From Paenibacillus sp. FSL R5-0517 (GTDB taxonomy: Bacteria > Bacillota > Bacilli > Paenibacillales > Paenibacillaceae), in the NCBI RefSeq assembly GCF_037974355.1, contig NZ_CP150235.1, forward strand, positions 3,906,001 through 3,970,000: a stretch of DNA of 64,000 nt, given 5' to 3'. Within the stretch, counting starts at the first letter, position 1. Each line of letters begins with the position of its first letter. Of this stretch, positions 25,865-35,098 are shown piece after piece. Under the pieces are notes generated by a model. That model made no database searches, had not been told where the DNA came from, and saw nothing but the letters and a program-made list of their open reading frames with translations. The position numbers and the translations under genes were made by a program.

Positions 25865-26944
25865 CTATGTTTCATCCACTATAACAACGTCCATCAGCGG
25901 AAGGATCGCTTCGGGTTTGCCTTGACTGCGCGTAAGTACAAACGATGGCAATGGATTCTCATGCAGCCCATTCACGGATTCACAGATCTGAGTATACAGA
26001 TCCATATGCAAAGTCTCACCTTCACCTGCCACATCGATAACAGGCCAATCGTTCTGAACACATGCAGGCCAGTAAGCCAGTTCATTCGCCGGCACGATAC
26101 TTAATTGCTGAATGGACGGGTCCATACAGTAGATCCCTTGCCGTTCAGGTTCATCACCCAGCTTGTCTACAGCTATCATTCGAGCGGACTGCTTGTCTGG
26201 TGCAGAATAGAGTGAATAACACCAGGGAGTCACGCCCCAAGCCATCGCCATCAGACCTTCTTCCAATAAAGTATCTGACAGATCCCCTTCCGCAAATTGT
26301 TCAATCAGATTATGGTTACCCGGTCCAATCAGTTCTTCTACACGCTTAGCGAGCCGAGGCAGGTCAGCAAGAATGAATCCTCCTCTACCGTAGGAGTCAA
26401 AAACATGATGGTTTCTGCTCCATACAGCTTGAGATGGTGAATTCAACGACGCTGCTTCTGCCGGGAAAAGCGATATATATACGGTAATCACCTGCGCGTA
26501 CTTAACCATGGCAATCTGCTCAGGTTCGAGCGTGCCTTCAGCAATACGGGGTGTTTTAATATGCAGGGAGATTCGAAGTTCGTATTCCCCTTCTGTAAAT
26601 GCTGACCAACCCAGATGAACAGGCTGTTCAACACCTTCAATTGAAGCAATCGAGATCGTGCTATCTGGTTTCAGGTTAACTGCATATTGTACGTATGCCA
26701 GCTCATGACCATAGATGATATGGGCGTCTTGTCGATTGACGGGTGATTCCAACGGTTGTGCAATGACAGATACTTTACGTCCATCCCTCAAAAGGCGCTG
26801 TGGATCTATATCCAACTGTAAGGTTTGTGAAGCCTCTGAATCTGAAACAAGCAACTGAGCCTCCGCCAGTACGGTTGAGTCAGCCAAGGCAAATCCAAAC
26901 GCTGCATTTTGATGCTCTGAATTCGTATGTAATGGTGTGTTCAT
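25865..26944 (-). CDS. Conserved-looking protein of unknown function
   Basis: A 359-residue soluble protein with no signal peptide or membrane segment. The N-terminal half is beta-rich (TLQLDIDPQRLLRDGRKV, YVQYAVNLKPDSTISIASI, GEYELRISLHIKTP). The C-terminal half has WGVTPWCYSLYSAPDK and ends in PLMDVVIVDET. I do not recognise the family. AGAGGGGATG lies four bases before the ATG at 26944, twelve codons inside the open frame. It is 51 bases upstream of the recombinase gene and could be co-transcribed with it. Confidence 0.7.
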   Translation of the reverse strand: MNTPLHTNSEHQNAAFGFALADSTVLAEAQLLVSDSEASQTLQLDIDPQRLLRDGRKVSVIAQPLESPVNRQDAHIIYGHELAYVQYAVNLKPDSTISIASIEGVEQPVHLGWSAFTEGEYELRISLHIKTPRIAEGTLEPEQIAMVKYAQVITVYISLFPAEAASLNSPSQAVWSRNHHVFDSYGRGGFILADLPRLAKRVEELIGPGNHNLIEQFAEGDLSDTLLEEGLMAMAWGVTPWCYSLYSAPDKQSARMIAVDKLGDEPERQGIYCMDPSIQQLSIVPANELAYWPACVQNDWPVIDVAGEGETLHMDLYTQICESVNGLHENPLPSFVLTRSQGKPEAILPLMDVVIVDET

Positions 26945-27208
26945 GATACATCCCCTCTCTTCTGTCTGATGGCATGTCACATCCCCAAATATATTTCATA
27001 TTTGGCTTAGCCGCAACCCCGGCTCCCTAATTATGTTAATCATGCCCCTTAATACTTACCCATATATGAAGGAAATACCAACCTTCTCCGGCTGTTATCT
27101 CTCTTTTTCCTTCTATATAAAAAATCCCCATCCCGTTTCGCCTAAGCGATACAAAATGAGGAAACTAGAAGATATTTCTCGATTTAATCTGTTCTCTGCT
27201 TGTCTACT

Positions 27209-28651
27209 TTACTTATCCTTCGCTCTCATAGCACTGGAGATTCGGCGTGCCGGATTCAGATGACTATAATGGCGTCCATACGCAAAGTAGATAATCAACC
27301 CGATGATCAACCACGCAAAAAACGTAATCCATGTCAGAGCCGCAAGGCGTGTCATCAAATATACACAACCCAAGGCACTCAGAATCGGAATCAGCGGCAC
27401 AAGTGGAACGCGGAAGCCTCGTTTGAGATTCGGGTTATTTTTACGCAACACGATAATACCCAGACTTACGACTGCAAAAGCAAACAACGTTCCGATGTTC
27501 GTAAGTTCTGCCAAGTGTCCCAGCGAGATGAACCCGGAGAACAGAGCCACGATAATGCCCGCAACCCAAGTCCCTACGGCTGGTGTCTGACTCTTACCAC
27601 TAACTTTGGAGAAAACGGGAGACAGCAGTCCATCACGAGACATGGAATAGAGCAGTCGTGTCTGGCCATACATCATGACCAGCAATACCGTCGTAATGCC
27701 CGCAATCGCTCCAAGAGATACAATCCAGGATAATCCCTTTAATTGAACAAATTCAAATGCAAACGCCACCGGATCACTAACATTCAACATGTTATACGGC
27801 ACGATCCCTGTGAGAATCAATGATACAACGATATAGAGAACGGTACAGATCGCCAGTGACGCAATAATTCCAATCGGCAAATCCCGTTGTGGCCGCTTAA
27901 CCTCTTCTGCAGCTGTGGAGACCGCATCAAATCCGATATAAGCAAAGAATACGGTTGCTGCTCCCGCAGTTACGCCTGAGATACCAAAGGGCAAGAATGG
28001 CTGCCAGTTGGTTGGCTCTACATAGAAGACTCCCACACCAATAAAGATTAACACCACGATAATTTTAATCGCAACCATGATGCCGTTCGCACGAGCCGCC
28101 TCCTTCACCCCTCGGGTTAGCAGGAAGGTAATAATTAACGTAATGACCGCAGCCGTGATATCAAAATAAGTTCCCTTCTCCGGGCTGAACGCACTCGTCA
28201 GTGCATGTGGTAACTCCAATCCAAATCCGGACAATAACGTTTGGAAATATCCCGACCATCCGCTGGCTACCGCCGCACTCGCGAATCCATACTCCAATAT
28301 CAGATCCCATCCCAGAATCCAGGCAATCACTTCACCAAAAGCCGTATAACTATACGTGTACGCACTACCCGATGCCGGTATGCTTGAGGCAAACTCCGAG
28401 TAACACAATGCAGCGAAGGCACATATGATACCTGCCAGCAAGAATGACAGTACAAGACCCGGGCCAGCATACGTTGCGGCAGCTACACCGGTCAGCACAA
28501 AAATCCCGGTACCAATAATTGCACCTACCCCAAGTGTGGTTAAGTCCAAAGGGCCGAGCGCCCGTTTTAATGCACTGCTGTTATCTCCCTCCGAAGCAAT
28601 TGGTTTTTTACGAAATAATGAAGATCGATGTTCGTTCTCACGCATAGTCAT
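27209..28651 (-). CDS. APC-family amino acid permease, cationic amino acid transporter type
   Basis: A 480-residue inner-membrane protein with about twelve membrane segments. The first helix holds LTTLGVGAIIGTGIFVLTG, the substrate-binding GxGxG motif of the APC superfamily, and GFDAVSTAAEEVKRPQRDLP is the conserved loop after helix 6. It resembles YfnA/YhdG of B. subtilis. Likely a proton-coupled amino-acid importer or exchanger; the substrate is not readable. It is transcribed alone. Confidence 0.9.
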   Translation of the reverse strand: MTMRENEHRSSLFRKKPIASEGDNSSALKRALGPLDLTTLGVGAIIGTGIFVLTGVAAATYAGPGLVLSFLLAGIICAFAALCYSEFASSIPASGSAYTYSYTAFGEVIAWILGWDLILEYGFASAAVASGWSGYFQTLLSGFGLELPHALTSAFSPEKGTYFDITAAVITLIITFLLTRGVKEAARANGIMVAIKIIVVLIFIGVGVFYVEPTNWQPFLPFGISGVTAGAATVFFAYIGFDAVSTAAEEVKRPQRDLPIGIIASLAICTVLYIVVSLILTGIVPYNMLNVSDPVAFAFEFVQLKGLSWIVSLGAIAGITTVLLVMMYGQTRLLYSMSRDGLLSPVFSKVSGKSQTPAVGTWVAGIIVALFSGFISLGHLAELTNIGTLFAFAVVSLGIIVLRKNNPNLKRGFRVPLVPLIPILSALGCVYLMTRLAALTWITFFAWLIIGLIIYFAYGRHYSHLNPARRISSAMRAKDK

Positions 28652-28893
28652 GTTCCTCTCGTCATGAATCTTGAATGTGCTATGGATGCAGCAGAGATTA
28701 AATGGTTTCCCATCTGTTCTATGAAAAAGTCATTTGTTCTATCTTATCGATCACCTATAAAAACCTATCGAATTCTACACGTTATCGCGTTGCTTGGTTA
28801 AATTTATTTTTAAGGATCTCTTATTTTGTTCTTTTTTCGCGAAAATTATCATGAACTGTTGCACGGGATTGAATATGAAAATCGATTTAAAAC

Positions 28894-28927
28894 AAAACTG
28901 CGTATAATTTATATTATGCGCAGTTTT
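28894..28927 (-). terminator. AT-rich hairpin, possible second terminator
   Basis: AAAACTGCG-T-ATAAT pairs with ATTATGCGCAGTTTT around TTAT. T-rich sequence flanks both sides, so it could work in either direction. Confidence 0.6.
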
Positions 28928-29057
28928 TATGAGCCTTATTTTCTAAGTAAATAATCTATAACCCTCTGTTATATGAAGCCAAGAGAATGAGAGCTTTTTT
29001 CGTCTTTTTCCGCTGTCCCTTCCTCCGTTATCCTGTCTAATTCGACGATATGCAAGC

Positions 29058-29091
29058 ATGTAAAAGAGCCACATCGCATGATATGGCTCTT
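29058..29091 (-). terminator. Terminator of amidohydrolase gene
   Basis: On the minus strand AAGAGCCATATC pairs with GATGTGGCTCTT (one wobble) around ATGC and is followed by TTTACATG. Confidence 0.7.
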
Positions 29092-29167
29092 CCTTTCCTC
29101 TTTATACAGCTAGAGGTGTATATGAAAATACGAAGTAACTATTTCTTGGCTTTTATGAAAAAGCGAA

Positions 29168-30535
29168 TCAGGAAAAAGCAATTCTCTCCGCGTCTGACAT
29201 CCGGTACTGGGATAACAAATATTCTTGGCTCTGCATCGCGGTATGACGAATGGCGTCCAAATCAACATGGAGCAGCTTACCCTCTCGCTTCACGAGTTTA
29301 CCTGCTACAAAGACCGTATCCACATTGGAAGGATTGGCGAACTGAACGACAGCGCCGATTGGATCATGGACGGGGAACAGATTCAGATCCGTAGTACGAA
29401 TCATGATCAGATCTGCTTCCTTTCCTGGGGTCAACGTACCGACCTTCTGCTCCAATCCCAATGCTTGTGCACCAGCCGAAGTTGCAAATCGCAGTACTTG
29501 GCTGGACTGCAAGTTCAATTCACCTGGCATCTCACCCTGCTGCAGAAGTTGTTCGTTGGCTCTGGATCGTTCTGCCTGAAGTGCAAACTTCATCTGCGAG
29601 AACATATCTCCGCCTGTGGACGTGACAACATCTACACCAAGTGTAGGGGTTCCCCCATGTTCAAGAAAATAGCCGGTGGCCGGGTATCCATGACCCATCA
29701 TCATTTCAACCTCAGGTGTGACCGACAGGGAAGCACCGCTATCCGCCAACATTTTATATTCATCCATCCCCATGGTGTTACCATGAACAATATTTACTCG
29801 AGGACTTAACAACCCCGCTTCATACATGTGACTAACCGAGCGATCTACCGATCCCCAGCTGCCAAATCCGGCGTGCATGGAACAGATGGCATCCAGTTCT
29901 TGGGCCAGCTCGATCTCTTTTACCGTTGTATCCCAATGACTGAACTCCGGACCACGAATAGCAAGCCCATAAGTAAGCAATTGATCCCGTGATGAAAAAT
30001 AACGTTCTTTGACTCTTCGCACATCGTTTGAATATGTCAGTTGACTATCCCGGTTCCAGTAGTTCGTCTCACCAGGAACTCCGTGAGCAAATACTGCCCG
30101 AATCCCCGCATCCTGAAGACCACGAATCAGTTCATCCGTATGGTCTGAGGAATACGGCATGCTCCAATCCAACACTGTCGTAACACCTGCATTAAGCGCT
30201 TCCAAGGAACCGAGCAGGTTAGCAATATAACTATCCTGTGGGCGGAGCTTGCTTCCCATCGCACCATAATAGAGATTCTGCAAATAAACAGGCAATGACC
30301 AATTGGTTCCCGCTGTTTTGACCAGTGATTCCCACATATGCCGATGTGTATCCACCAGCCCAGGCATAATAATCATGGATGAAGCATCGATGACCTCCAC
30401 ATCCGGAATATCTAGGTCGGGTTGAATCGCCATGATTAATGAATCCTGAATTAGAACGTCCGCCCTTTTATACTGTCCAATCCGTGCATCCATCGACAAC
30501 ACGCAGCCATTTTTCAACAGATAACTAGTCTTCAC
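29168..30535 (-). CDS. Amidohydrolase, TrzA/AtzA/SsnA-like deaminase family
   Basis: A 455-residue metal-dependent hydrolase. A small beta-sandwich from both ends frames the barrel, which carries the metal ligands DTHRHMWES, MHAGFGSWG and IVHGNTMG and the Asp in TLGVDVVTSTG. The HxH motif is present as HRH. The family includes deaminases and dechlorinases of nucleobases and triazines; the exact substrate is unknown. GGGAG directly abuts the ATG at 30544, whereas the GTG three codons later is nine bases away, so the GTG is chosen; the ATG remains possible. Confidence 0.87.
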   Translation of the reverse strand: MKTSYLLKNGCVLSMDARIGQYKRADVLIQDSLIMAIQPDLDIPDVEVIDASSMIIMPGLVDTHRHMWESLVKTAGTNWSLPVYLQNLYYGAMGSKLRPQDSYIANLLGSLEALNAGVTTVLDWSMPYSSDHTDELIRGLQDAGIRAVFAHGVPGETNYWNRDSQLTYSNDVRRVKERYFSSRDQLLTYGLAIRGPEFSHWDTTVKEIELAQELDAICSMHAGFGSWGSVDRSVSHMYEAGLLSPRVNIVHGNTMGMDEYKMLADSGASLSVTPEVEMMMGHGYPATGYFLEHGGTPTLGVDVVTSTGGDMFSQMKFALQAERSRANEQLLQQGEMPGELNLQSSQVLRFATSAGAQALGLEQKVGTLTPGKEADLIMIRTTDLNLFPVHDPIGAVVQFANPSNVDTVFVAGKLVKREGKLLHVDLDAIRHTAMQSQEYLLSQYRMSDAERIAFS

Positions 30536-30655
30536 AAGACACATCTCCCATCTATTTTGGTTTGAAAGACGATTACATCCTGCATACGAACCCGTAATGC
30601 TTCTGACTATTATTTCGCTAGTATATATACATTATATAGCTGTTGTTAATATTTT

Positions 30656-31207
30656 TCAATTTTGGGTTTTGCGTTTGGCTCGAAATCTTCTGACCTTCAT
30701 CAGGTTGCCGCACATCTTATCATCACAGTACTTCTGAGTTCTGCTTCGGGTATCATCATAGAACATCCAGCGGCAATCCGAATTATCACAGATCCGAATT
30801 CTGCCCCCTTCTCCCTCCACCAACGTTGTTGCAAAGTCAGCAGCTACCTCAGCCATAACCTGTTGCCAATGAGCTTCTACAGCTATTAGTTGGAGTTTCA
30901 GTCCCTGATCAATTGTAGTCAATGTTCTTTTTACATACCCTGCTTCCATAACATCATTCAGCCATTGTTGTTCTTCATCCGTTAATGATGCTCCAGAAGA
31001 CAAGCGGGCTCCAAGAGCCATCAATTCATTCCTGAAGTCTCTCATCAATAACTCATCTTCTGGAGAAGCAGGAACAGAAGCCTGAAGTTGCCATCGATCC
31101 AGAAATTCTTGCTGCCAGTTCGCCTTCCCGAGCCTGTCCTCCGATCGATCTCCCCCACGCCAATCGTGATAATCGCTGTTTACAAAATCAGTCCAAAGTC
31201 TGTCCAT
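30656..31207 (-). CDS. CGNR zinc-finger (ABATE-type) putative regulator
   Basis: A 183-residue protein. Residues about 1-130 are the ABATE-like helical part, and residues about 135-180 are the CGNR zinc finger: CDNSDCRWMFYDDTRSRTQKYC then MCGNLMKVRRFRAKRK, with Cys pairs for one metal and a basic tail suited to nucleic acid binding. The family is described as stress-induced transcriptional regulators. ACGGAGG before the ATG sets the start. It is divergent from a DinB-like gene, and the gap holds three copies of a ten-base motif that may be its operator. Confidence 0.85.
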   Translation of the reverse strand: MDRLWTDFVNSDYHDWRGGDRSEDRLGKANWQQEFLDRWQLQASVPASPEDELLMRDFRNELMALGARLSSGASLTDEEQQWLNDVMEAGYVKRTLTTIDQGLKLQLIAVEAHWQQVMAEVAADFATTLVEGEGGRIRICDNSDCRWMFYDDTRSRTQKYCDDKMCGNLMKVRRFRAKRKTQN

Positions 31208-31222
31208 TGTCTACCTCCGTTT

Positions 31223-31291
31223 AGTGTAACCATCTTAATTCAATAAAGGTGGTTACACTCTGTCTTTGATGTGTTATATTAAGTGTAACCT
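31223..31291. promoter_or_regulatory. Three-copy motif between CGNR and DinB genes
   Basis: AGTGTAACCA (31223-31232), its exact inverse TGGTTACACT (31250-31259), and AGTGTAACCT (31282-31291). The first copy sits just upstream of the CGNR ribosome site; the others flank a TATATT at 31275-31280 that may be the DinB -10. The arrangement suggests autoregulation by the CGNR protein and co-control of the DinB gene. The repeats are read directly; the binding is inferred. Confidence 0.6.
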
Positions 31292-31351
31292 CATTAATCA
31301 GTTTTAGCTAGTTACGTCATACATCACAATAATACTCAAGGAGGAACGGCA

Positions 31352-31852
31352 ATGACGAAAACAACAGCATTAGATGTGTTACTGATTCAAAAGGATGATA
31401 CATGGGATCAATGCAATTGGATTGTACCTTTGTCGAAGTCTTTGGAAGGTCTTACAGCAGAGCAAGCAGCCTGGATTCCACCCTCAGGAGGATTAAGCAT
31501 CTGGCAGTTGGTTAACCATATGTATTATTACAATCATCGCTTATTATGTCGCATGCAAGGTAAAGAACCTACCCTTCCTGCTGTAGACTCCAATGAATAC
31601 ACGTTTGGCAATCCTGGAGATGCAACGGACACAGCCGGATGGAATACACTGATGAAGAGTACAACTCGATTAGCCCAACAATTGCGAGATCAATTGGCTG
31701 CACTTGAAGAGTCAGACCTTGAAGCTGCGTATATGGACTCCGAAGAGAAATGGGTACACGAACTTGCCCGCTGGATACTTCATGATGCCTATCACGCAGG
31801 ACAGATTGTGCTGCTTCGCAGACAGCAAGGAAGCTGGAAAATCGTTTTCTAA
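31352..31852 (+). CDS. DinB-like family protein
   Basis: A 166-residue four-helix-bundle protein of the DinB/YfiT superfamily. Metal-ligand histidines appear as LVNHMYYYNHR and, near the C-terminus, HDAYHAGQIVLLRRQ, the hallmark HxxYHxGQ. Members are metal-binding, often thiol (bacillithiol)-dependent transferases or stress proteins. AAGGAGG lies eight bases before the ATG. It is divergent from the CGNR regulator gene and is its most likely target. Confidence 0.88.
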   Translation: MTKTTALDVLLIQKDDTWDQCNWIVPLSKSLEGLTAEQAAWIPPSGGLSIWQLVNHMYYYNHRLLCRMQGKEPTLPAVDSNEYTFGNPGDATDTAGWNTLMKSTTRLAQQLRDQLAALEESDLEAAYMDSEEKWVHELARWILHDAYHAGQIVLLRRQQGSWKIVF

Positions 31853-31940
31853 AAAAAATGCTTGAACTGCTAGCGCTTACAGGAATAAGATGAACTTATT
31901 AATGTTACAGCTTGTTCAACACACTATATAATTGAATAGG

Positions 31941-32086
31941 ATCTTCGGGGTAGGGTGCAATTCCCAACCGGCGGTGATGTTCTTCGGAACCAGCCCGCGA
32001 CTCGCTATTTGTTCTTAACAAAGGACATTTAGCGACTGACTTGGTGTGAATCCAAGGCCGACGGTACAGTCCGGATGAGAGAAGAT
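31941..32086 (+). ncRNA. FMN (RFN) riboswitch
   Basis: The conserved core is complete: closing stem ATCTTC/GAAGAT, GGGGTAGGGTG, ATTCCCAACCGGCGGTGATG, AGCCCGCGACTCGC, TGGTGTGAATCCAAGG, then GCCGACGGTACAGTCCGGATGAGAG. It senses FMN. A terminator hairpin follows, so FMN should shut off the downstream EamA-type transporter. Confidence 0.97.
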
Positions 32087-32144
32087 CAACACATTGACAT
32101 GCCGTTCACGGGAAGGCCTCTTTCCTGACGCATGTCCTTGGATG

Positions 32145-32184
32145 AGCCCCCGTTTATTTGGTATATACCAAAACGAGGGCTTTT
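32145..32184 (+). terminator. Expression-platform terminator of FMN riboswitch
   Basis: AGCCCCCGTTT pairs with AAACGAGGGCT (one mismatch) around an inner TTGGT/ACCAA hairpin and is followed by TTTGTCGATTTT. It lies between the aptamer and the transporter start. Confidence 0.8.
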
Positions 32185-32234
32185 GTCGATTTTGCCAACT
32201 GAAGATTCCGTGTTCTGACGAAGGAGTCCTGAAT

Positions 32235-33215
32235 ATGGAAAAGACATCAGCAGCATCACCTGTTTACCGCAAGGAACGAAGTAATACCGGATTCTGGCTT
32301 GTAGTTCTCGGCGCCGCTTTATGGGGTGTCGACCCACTCTTCCGCATTATTTTGCTAAATACGATGACATCCACGCAGATTGTACTGGTGGAACATATCA
32401 TCGTCAGTTTGATTGCCATTCCTGTGCTGTGGAAATTTCGGGCTGATCTGAAAAACCTGCGTGCTCGCTACTGGATTGCCGTGATCTTTATCTCATGGGG
32501 AGGTTCAGCTCTCGCAACGGTGTTGTTCACCATGGCACTTACGCATAATGATCCAAACACGGTTCTTTTATTGCAAAAAATGCAACCACTCTTCGCTATC
32601 GTGCTGGCTAAGCTGTTATTGAAAGAGACGTTACCACGTCGCTTCGGTGGATTGTTCTTCATCGCATTAGCAGGAACGTATCTGCTCACATTCGGCTTCA
32701 CATTGCCATTAGGTAACTGGGACAACTGGATTCATGCTGGAAGCTTGTTATCCCTTGGGGCTGCTGCCTTATGGGGAGGTTCAACCGTTATGGGACGATT
32801 GATGCTGGGACAGGCGCGTTACGAAACCGTCACCTCCCTTCGCTTTGTCGTTGCCCTCCCACTCCTGATTTTTATGACGTGGAACGAAGGTGCGGCATGG
32901 ACGTTTCCATCCGGAACGGGTGAACAGACTGCTGTTATCCTCAATATTCTTGGTCAGGCATTGTTACCAGGTTTGCTAAGTCTTCTGCTGTATTACAAAG
33001 GTCTGTCCTCAACCAAAGCTTCTGTTGCAACACTCGCAGAGCTTAGCTTCCCGATGGCAGGTGTGTTGGTGAACTGGATTGCTTTCCGTACACTGATTAC
33101 ATGGGAGCAGTTGCTTGGTTTCATCTTGATCTGGGTTGCCCTCTTTGCCATTTCCAAACAGCAAGAAAGATCATCCACTGTTGCCGATGCCGCACCAAAG
33201 CTGCGGACAGAGTAA
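32235..33215 (+). CDS. EamA/DMT-family transporter, probable riboflavin transporter
   Basis: A 326-residue membrane protein with ten predicted helices in two EamA repeats (about 20-160 and 170-310; LGAALWGVDPLFR, LSLGAALWGGSTVMG). AAGGAG eight bases before the ATG at 32235 fixes the start. It is the only gene after an FMN riboswitch and terminator. Known FMN-controlled DMT transporters (ImpX, RibN) are assigned to riboflavin uptake, so this is likely a flavin importer. No riboflavin biosynthesis genes lie nearby. Specificity is inferred from regulation alone. Confidence 0.85.
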   Translation: MEKTSAASPVYRKERSNTGFWLVVLGAALWGVDPLFRIILLNTMTSTQIVLVEHIIVSLIAIPVLWKFRADLKNLRARYWIAVIFISWGGSALATVLFTMALTHNDPNTVLLLQKMQPLFAIVLAKLLLKETLPRRFGGLFFIALAGTYLLTFGFTLPLGNWDNWIHAGSLLSLGAAALWGGSTVMGRLMLGQARYETVTSLRFVVALPLLIFMTWNEGAAWTFPSGTGEQTAVILNILGQALLPGLLSLLLYYKGLSSTKASVATLAELSFPMAGVLVNWIAFRTLITWEQLLGFILIWVALFAISKQQERSSTVADAAPKLRTE

Positions 33216-33264
33216 GGTAAATCCGAGGATCACATCTAAAGCAATAATTATCAAATATTAAAAG

Positions 33265-33305
33265 AAAGCCATTGTACATCGGATTAGATGAGCAATGGCT
33301 TTTTC
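33265..33305 (+). terminator. Terminator of EamA transporter gene
   Basis: AAAGCCATTG pairs with CAATGGCTTT across an 18-base loop, followed by TTTC. Confidence 0.8.
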
Positions 33306-33375
33306 ATTTCCACTCCATTGATATGACTAGATCATTTTTTCAATTAGTAAGACGAGCTACTAACCCCCTGTTTTA

Positions 33376-33401
33376 TTTCGATATCGCAACTGATATCGAA
33401 A
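33376..33401. repeat. Perfect 10-bp inverted repeat upstream of amidase
   Basis: TTTCGATATC and GATATCGAAA are separated by GCAACT. There is no T tract after it, so it is more like a repressor operator than a terminator. It lies about 150 bases before the amidase start, inside the likely promoter region. Confidence 0.6.
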
Positions 33402-33547
33402 CTCCTCCCCTCTTTTCCCTTCAACCACATATTGAATATGCAAATCATTGCACTACGTCTCTTCTATGTTTTGTCTTTTGTCTAATCCGGTGGTACGATG
33501 ACATATGGAATAAACAGATGAATTATATTCAGAGAGGAACGATCATC

Positions 33548-35044
33548 ATGTCTTCATTCTCATATACCTCCTACGACGCCTTAGGTTTGGCTGAACTGAT
33601 CCGATCCCGGGAAGTATCCCCGGTTGAATTGCTGGAAGCGGCGTTTGCACGCCTTGAAGAAGTGAATCCGCAACTCAATGCGGTTATTCGTACATATGAA
33701 AATCGCGCACGAGAGGAAGCCAGTTTGGTTCGCCCTGGAGAACAACCTTTTGCCGGTGTGCCCCTGCTCCTGAAAGATATCTCGCAATCCTTGGAAGGTG
33801 AATTTCTGACTTCAGGCTCCCGTCTGTTCAGCGAGCATCGGGCATTACGCAATTCCAATTTTGTCACTCGACTCCGAGATGCGGGTTTTATCGTCATAGG
33901 ACATACGAATACGCCCGAGTTTGGCTTGAAAAATATTACAGAGCCCCGCCTCCATGGTCCAAGTCGCAATCCCTGGAATATCAACCACTCGCCAGGTGGA
34001 TCAAGCGGTGGTTCCGCCGCGGCTGTAGCTTCGGGTATTGTTCCCCTGGCTGGAGCCAGTGACGGAGGCGGTTCGATTCGTATCCCGGCTTCCTTTAGCG
34101 GATTGTTTGGATTGAAGCCAACCCGCGGGCGCACACCTGTAGGACCGGGAGTTGGTCGTCAATGGCAAGGCGCATCGATTGATTTTGCCCTCTCTCGCTC
34201 GGTTCGGGACAGTGCTGCATTGCTGGATACTTTACAAGTCATACAGCCTGAAGCTGCGTTTCATGCGCCACTCTTTCCAGGCAGTTACTTGGCAGATATG
34301 AGCTATCCACATCAACGCAAACTGAAAATTGCATACACAACCGATTCGCCCGTAGGTACACCCGTCAGTCCAGAAGCCAAGGAGTCTGTATTCAAGCTCG
34401 TTCGCTGGTTGGAAGAACAAGGTCATCATGTTGAAGAAAAGCTGAGTCCAGTCAACGGCGTCAGATTAATGGAGAACTATTACATGATGAACAGTGGAGA
34501 GATGGCCGCGATGATCTCTTCCATGGAACGCTCCATGGGCCGTGCTCTGACCTCCGATGATATGGAGATTGAATCCTGGGTTCTGGCTGAAGCTGGCAAA
34601 AAGGTGTCGGCAGCAGAATTTGTACATAGTTTAGCTGAATGGGATGTAGCCGCAGCTCAGATGTCTATCTTGTTTGAGCGTTATGACTTCTACGTCACAC
34701 CTGTTAATGCTTTTTCTGCGCCTAAGATTGGAGAATTAACACCTCACGACGAACAGATCCATAATCTGATGCGAATTAGTGAATTGGACAAGACCCAGCA
34801 GCAACAACTCATCTATGAAATGTTTGAGCCCAGTCTTACGTATACACCTTTCACCCAGCTTGCGAATCTGACCGGCCAACCTGCGATAAGTGTACCTCTG
34901 CATCTCACACCTGAAGGTTTGCCAATGGGTGTTCAAGTGATGGCAACCAAGGGACGTGAAGATTGGTTATTACATCTGGCTGCACAGCTTGAACAATCAG
35001 ACCTCTGGATCGGGATGAAAGGTAATCCACTTTTTCCAGCATGA
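33548..35044 (+). CDS. Amidase, amidase-signature family
   Basis: A 498-residue enzyme hydrolysing an amide bond. The Ser-cisSer-Lys triad is visible: Lys in LLLKDIS (about 78), cis-Ser in [16 protein letters not shown] (about 150), and nucleophile Ser in [20 protein letters not shown] (about 178). The C-terminus [15 protein letters not shown] is typical of 6-aminohexanoate/acylamidase-type members. GAGAGGAA ten bases before the ATG; the frame upstream lacks a ribosome site. A DUF1989 gene follows by 54 bases, suggesting a role in nitrogen salvage from urea-like or amide compounds. Confidence 0.92.
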   Translation: MSSFSYTSYDALGLAELIRSREVSPVELLEAAFARLEEVNPQLNAVIRTYENRAREEASLVRPGEQPFAGVPLLLKDISQSLEGEFLTSGSRLFSEHRALRNSNFVTRLRDAGFIVIGHTNTPEFGLKNITEPRLHGPSRNPWNINHSPGGSSGGSAAAVASGIVPLAGASDGGGSIRIPASFSGLFGLKPTRGRTPVGPGVGRQWQGASIDFALSRSVRDSAALLDTLQVIQPEAAFHAPLFPGSYLADMSYPHQRKLKIAYTTDSPVGTPVSPEAKESVFKLVRWLEEQGHHVEEKLSPVNGVRLMENYYMMNSGEMAAMISSMERSMGRALTSDDMEIESWVLAEAGKKVSAAEFVHSLAEWDVAAAQMSILFERYDFYVTPVNAFSAPKIGELTPHDEQIHNLMRISELDKTQQQQLIYEMFEPSLTYTPFTQLANLTGQPAISVPLHLTPEGLPMGVQVMATKGREDWLLHLAAQLEQSDLWIGMKGNPLFPA

Positions 35045-35098
35045 AAACTTCATCTGCTCCGCATACTGAAAACAAAAAGTAGCGGAGGAATGTGACGG

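Larger units (their letters stand above)
28652..29167. other. Intergenic region with two terminators
   Basis: No gene supported; a 114-codon plus-strand frame near its end runs antisense into the next gene and is rejected. The region holds two hairpins listed separately and the unidentified promoter of the permease. Confidence 0.5.
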
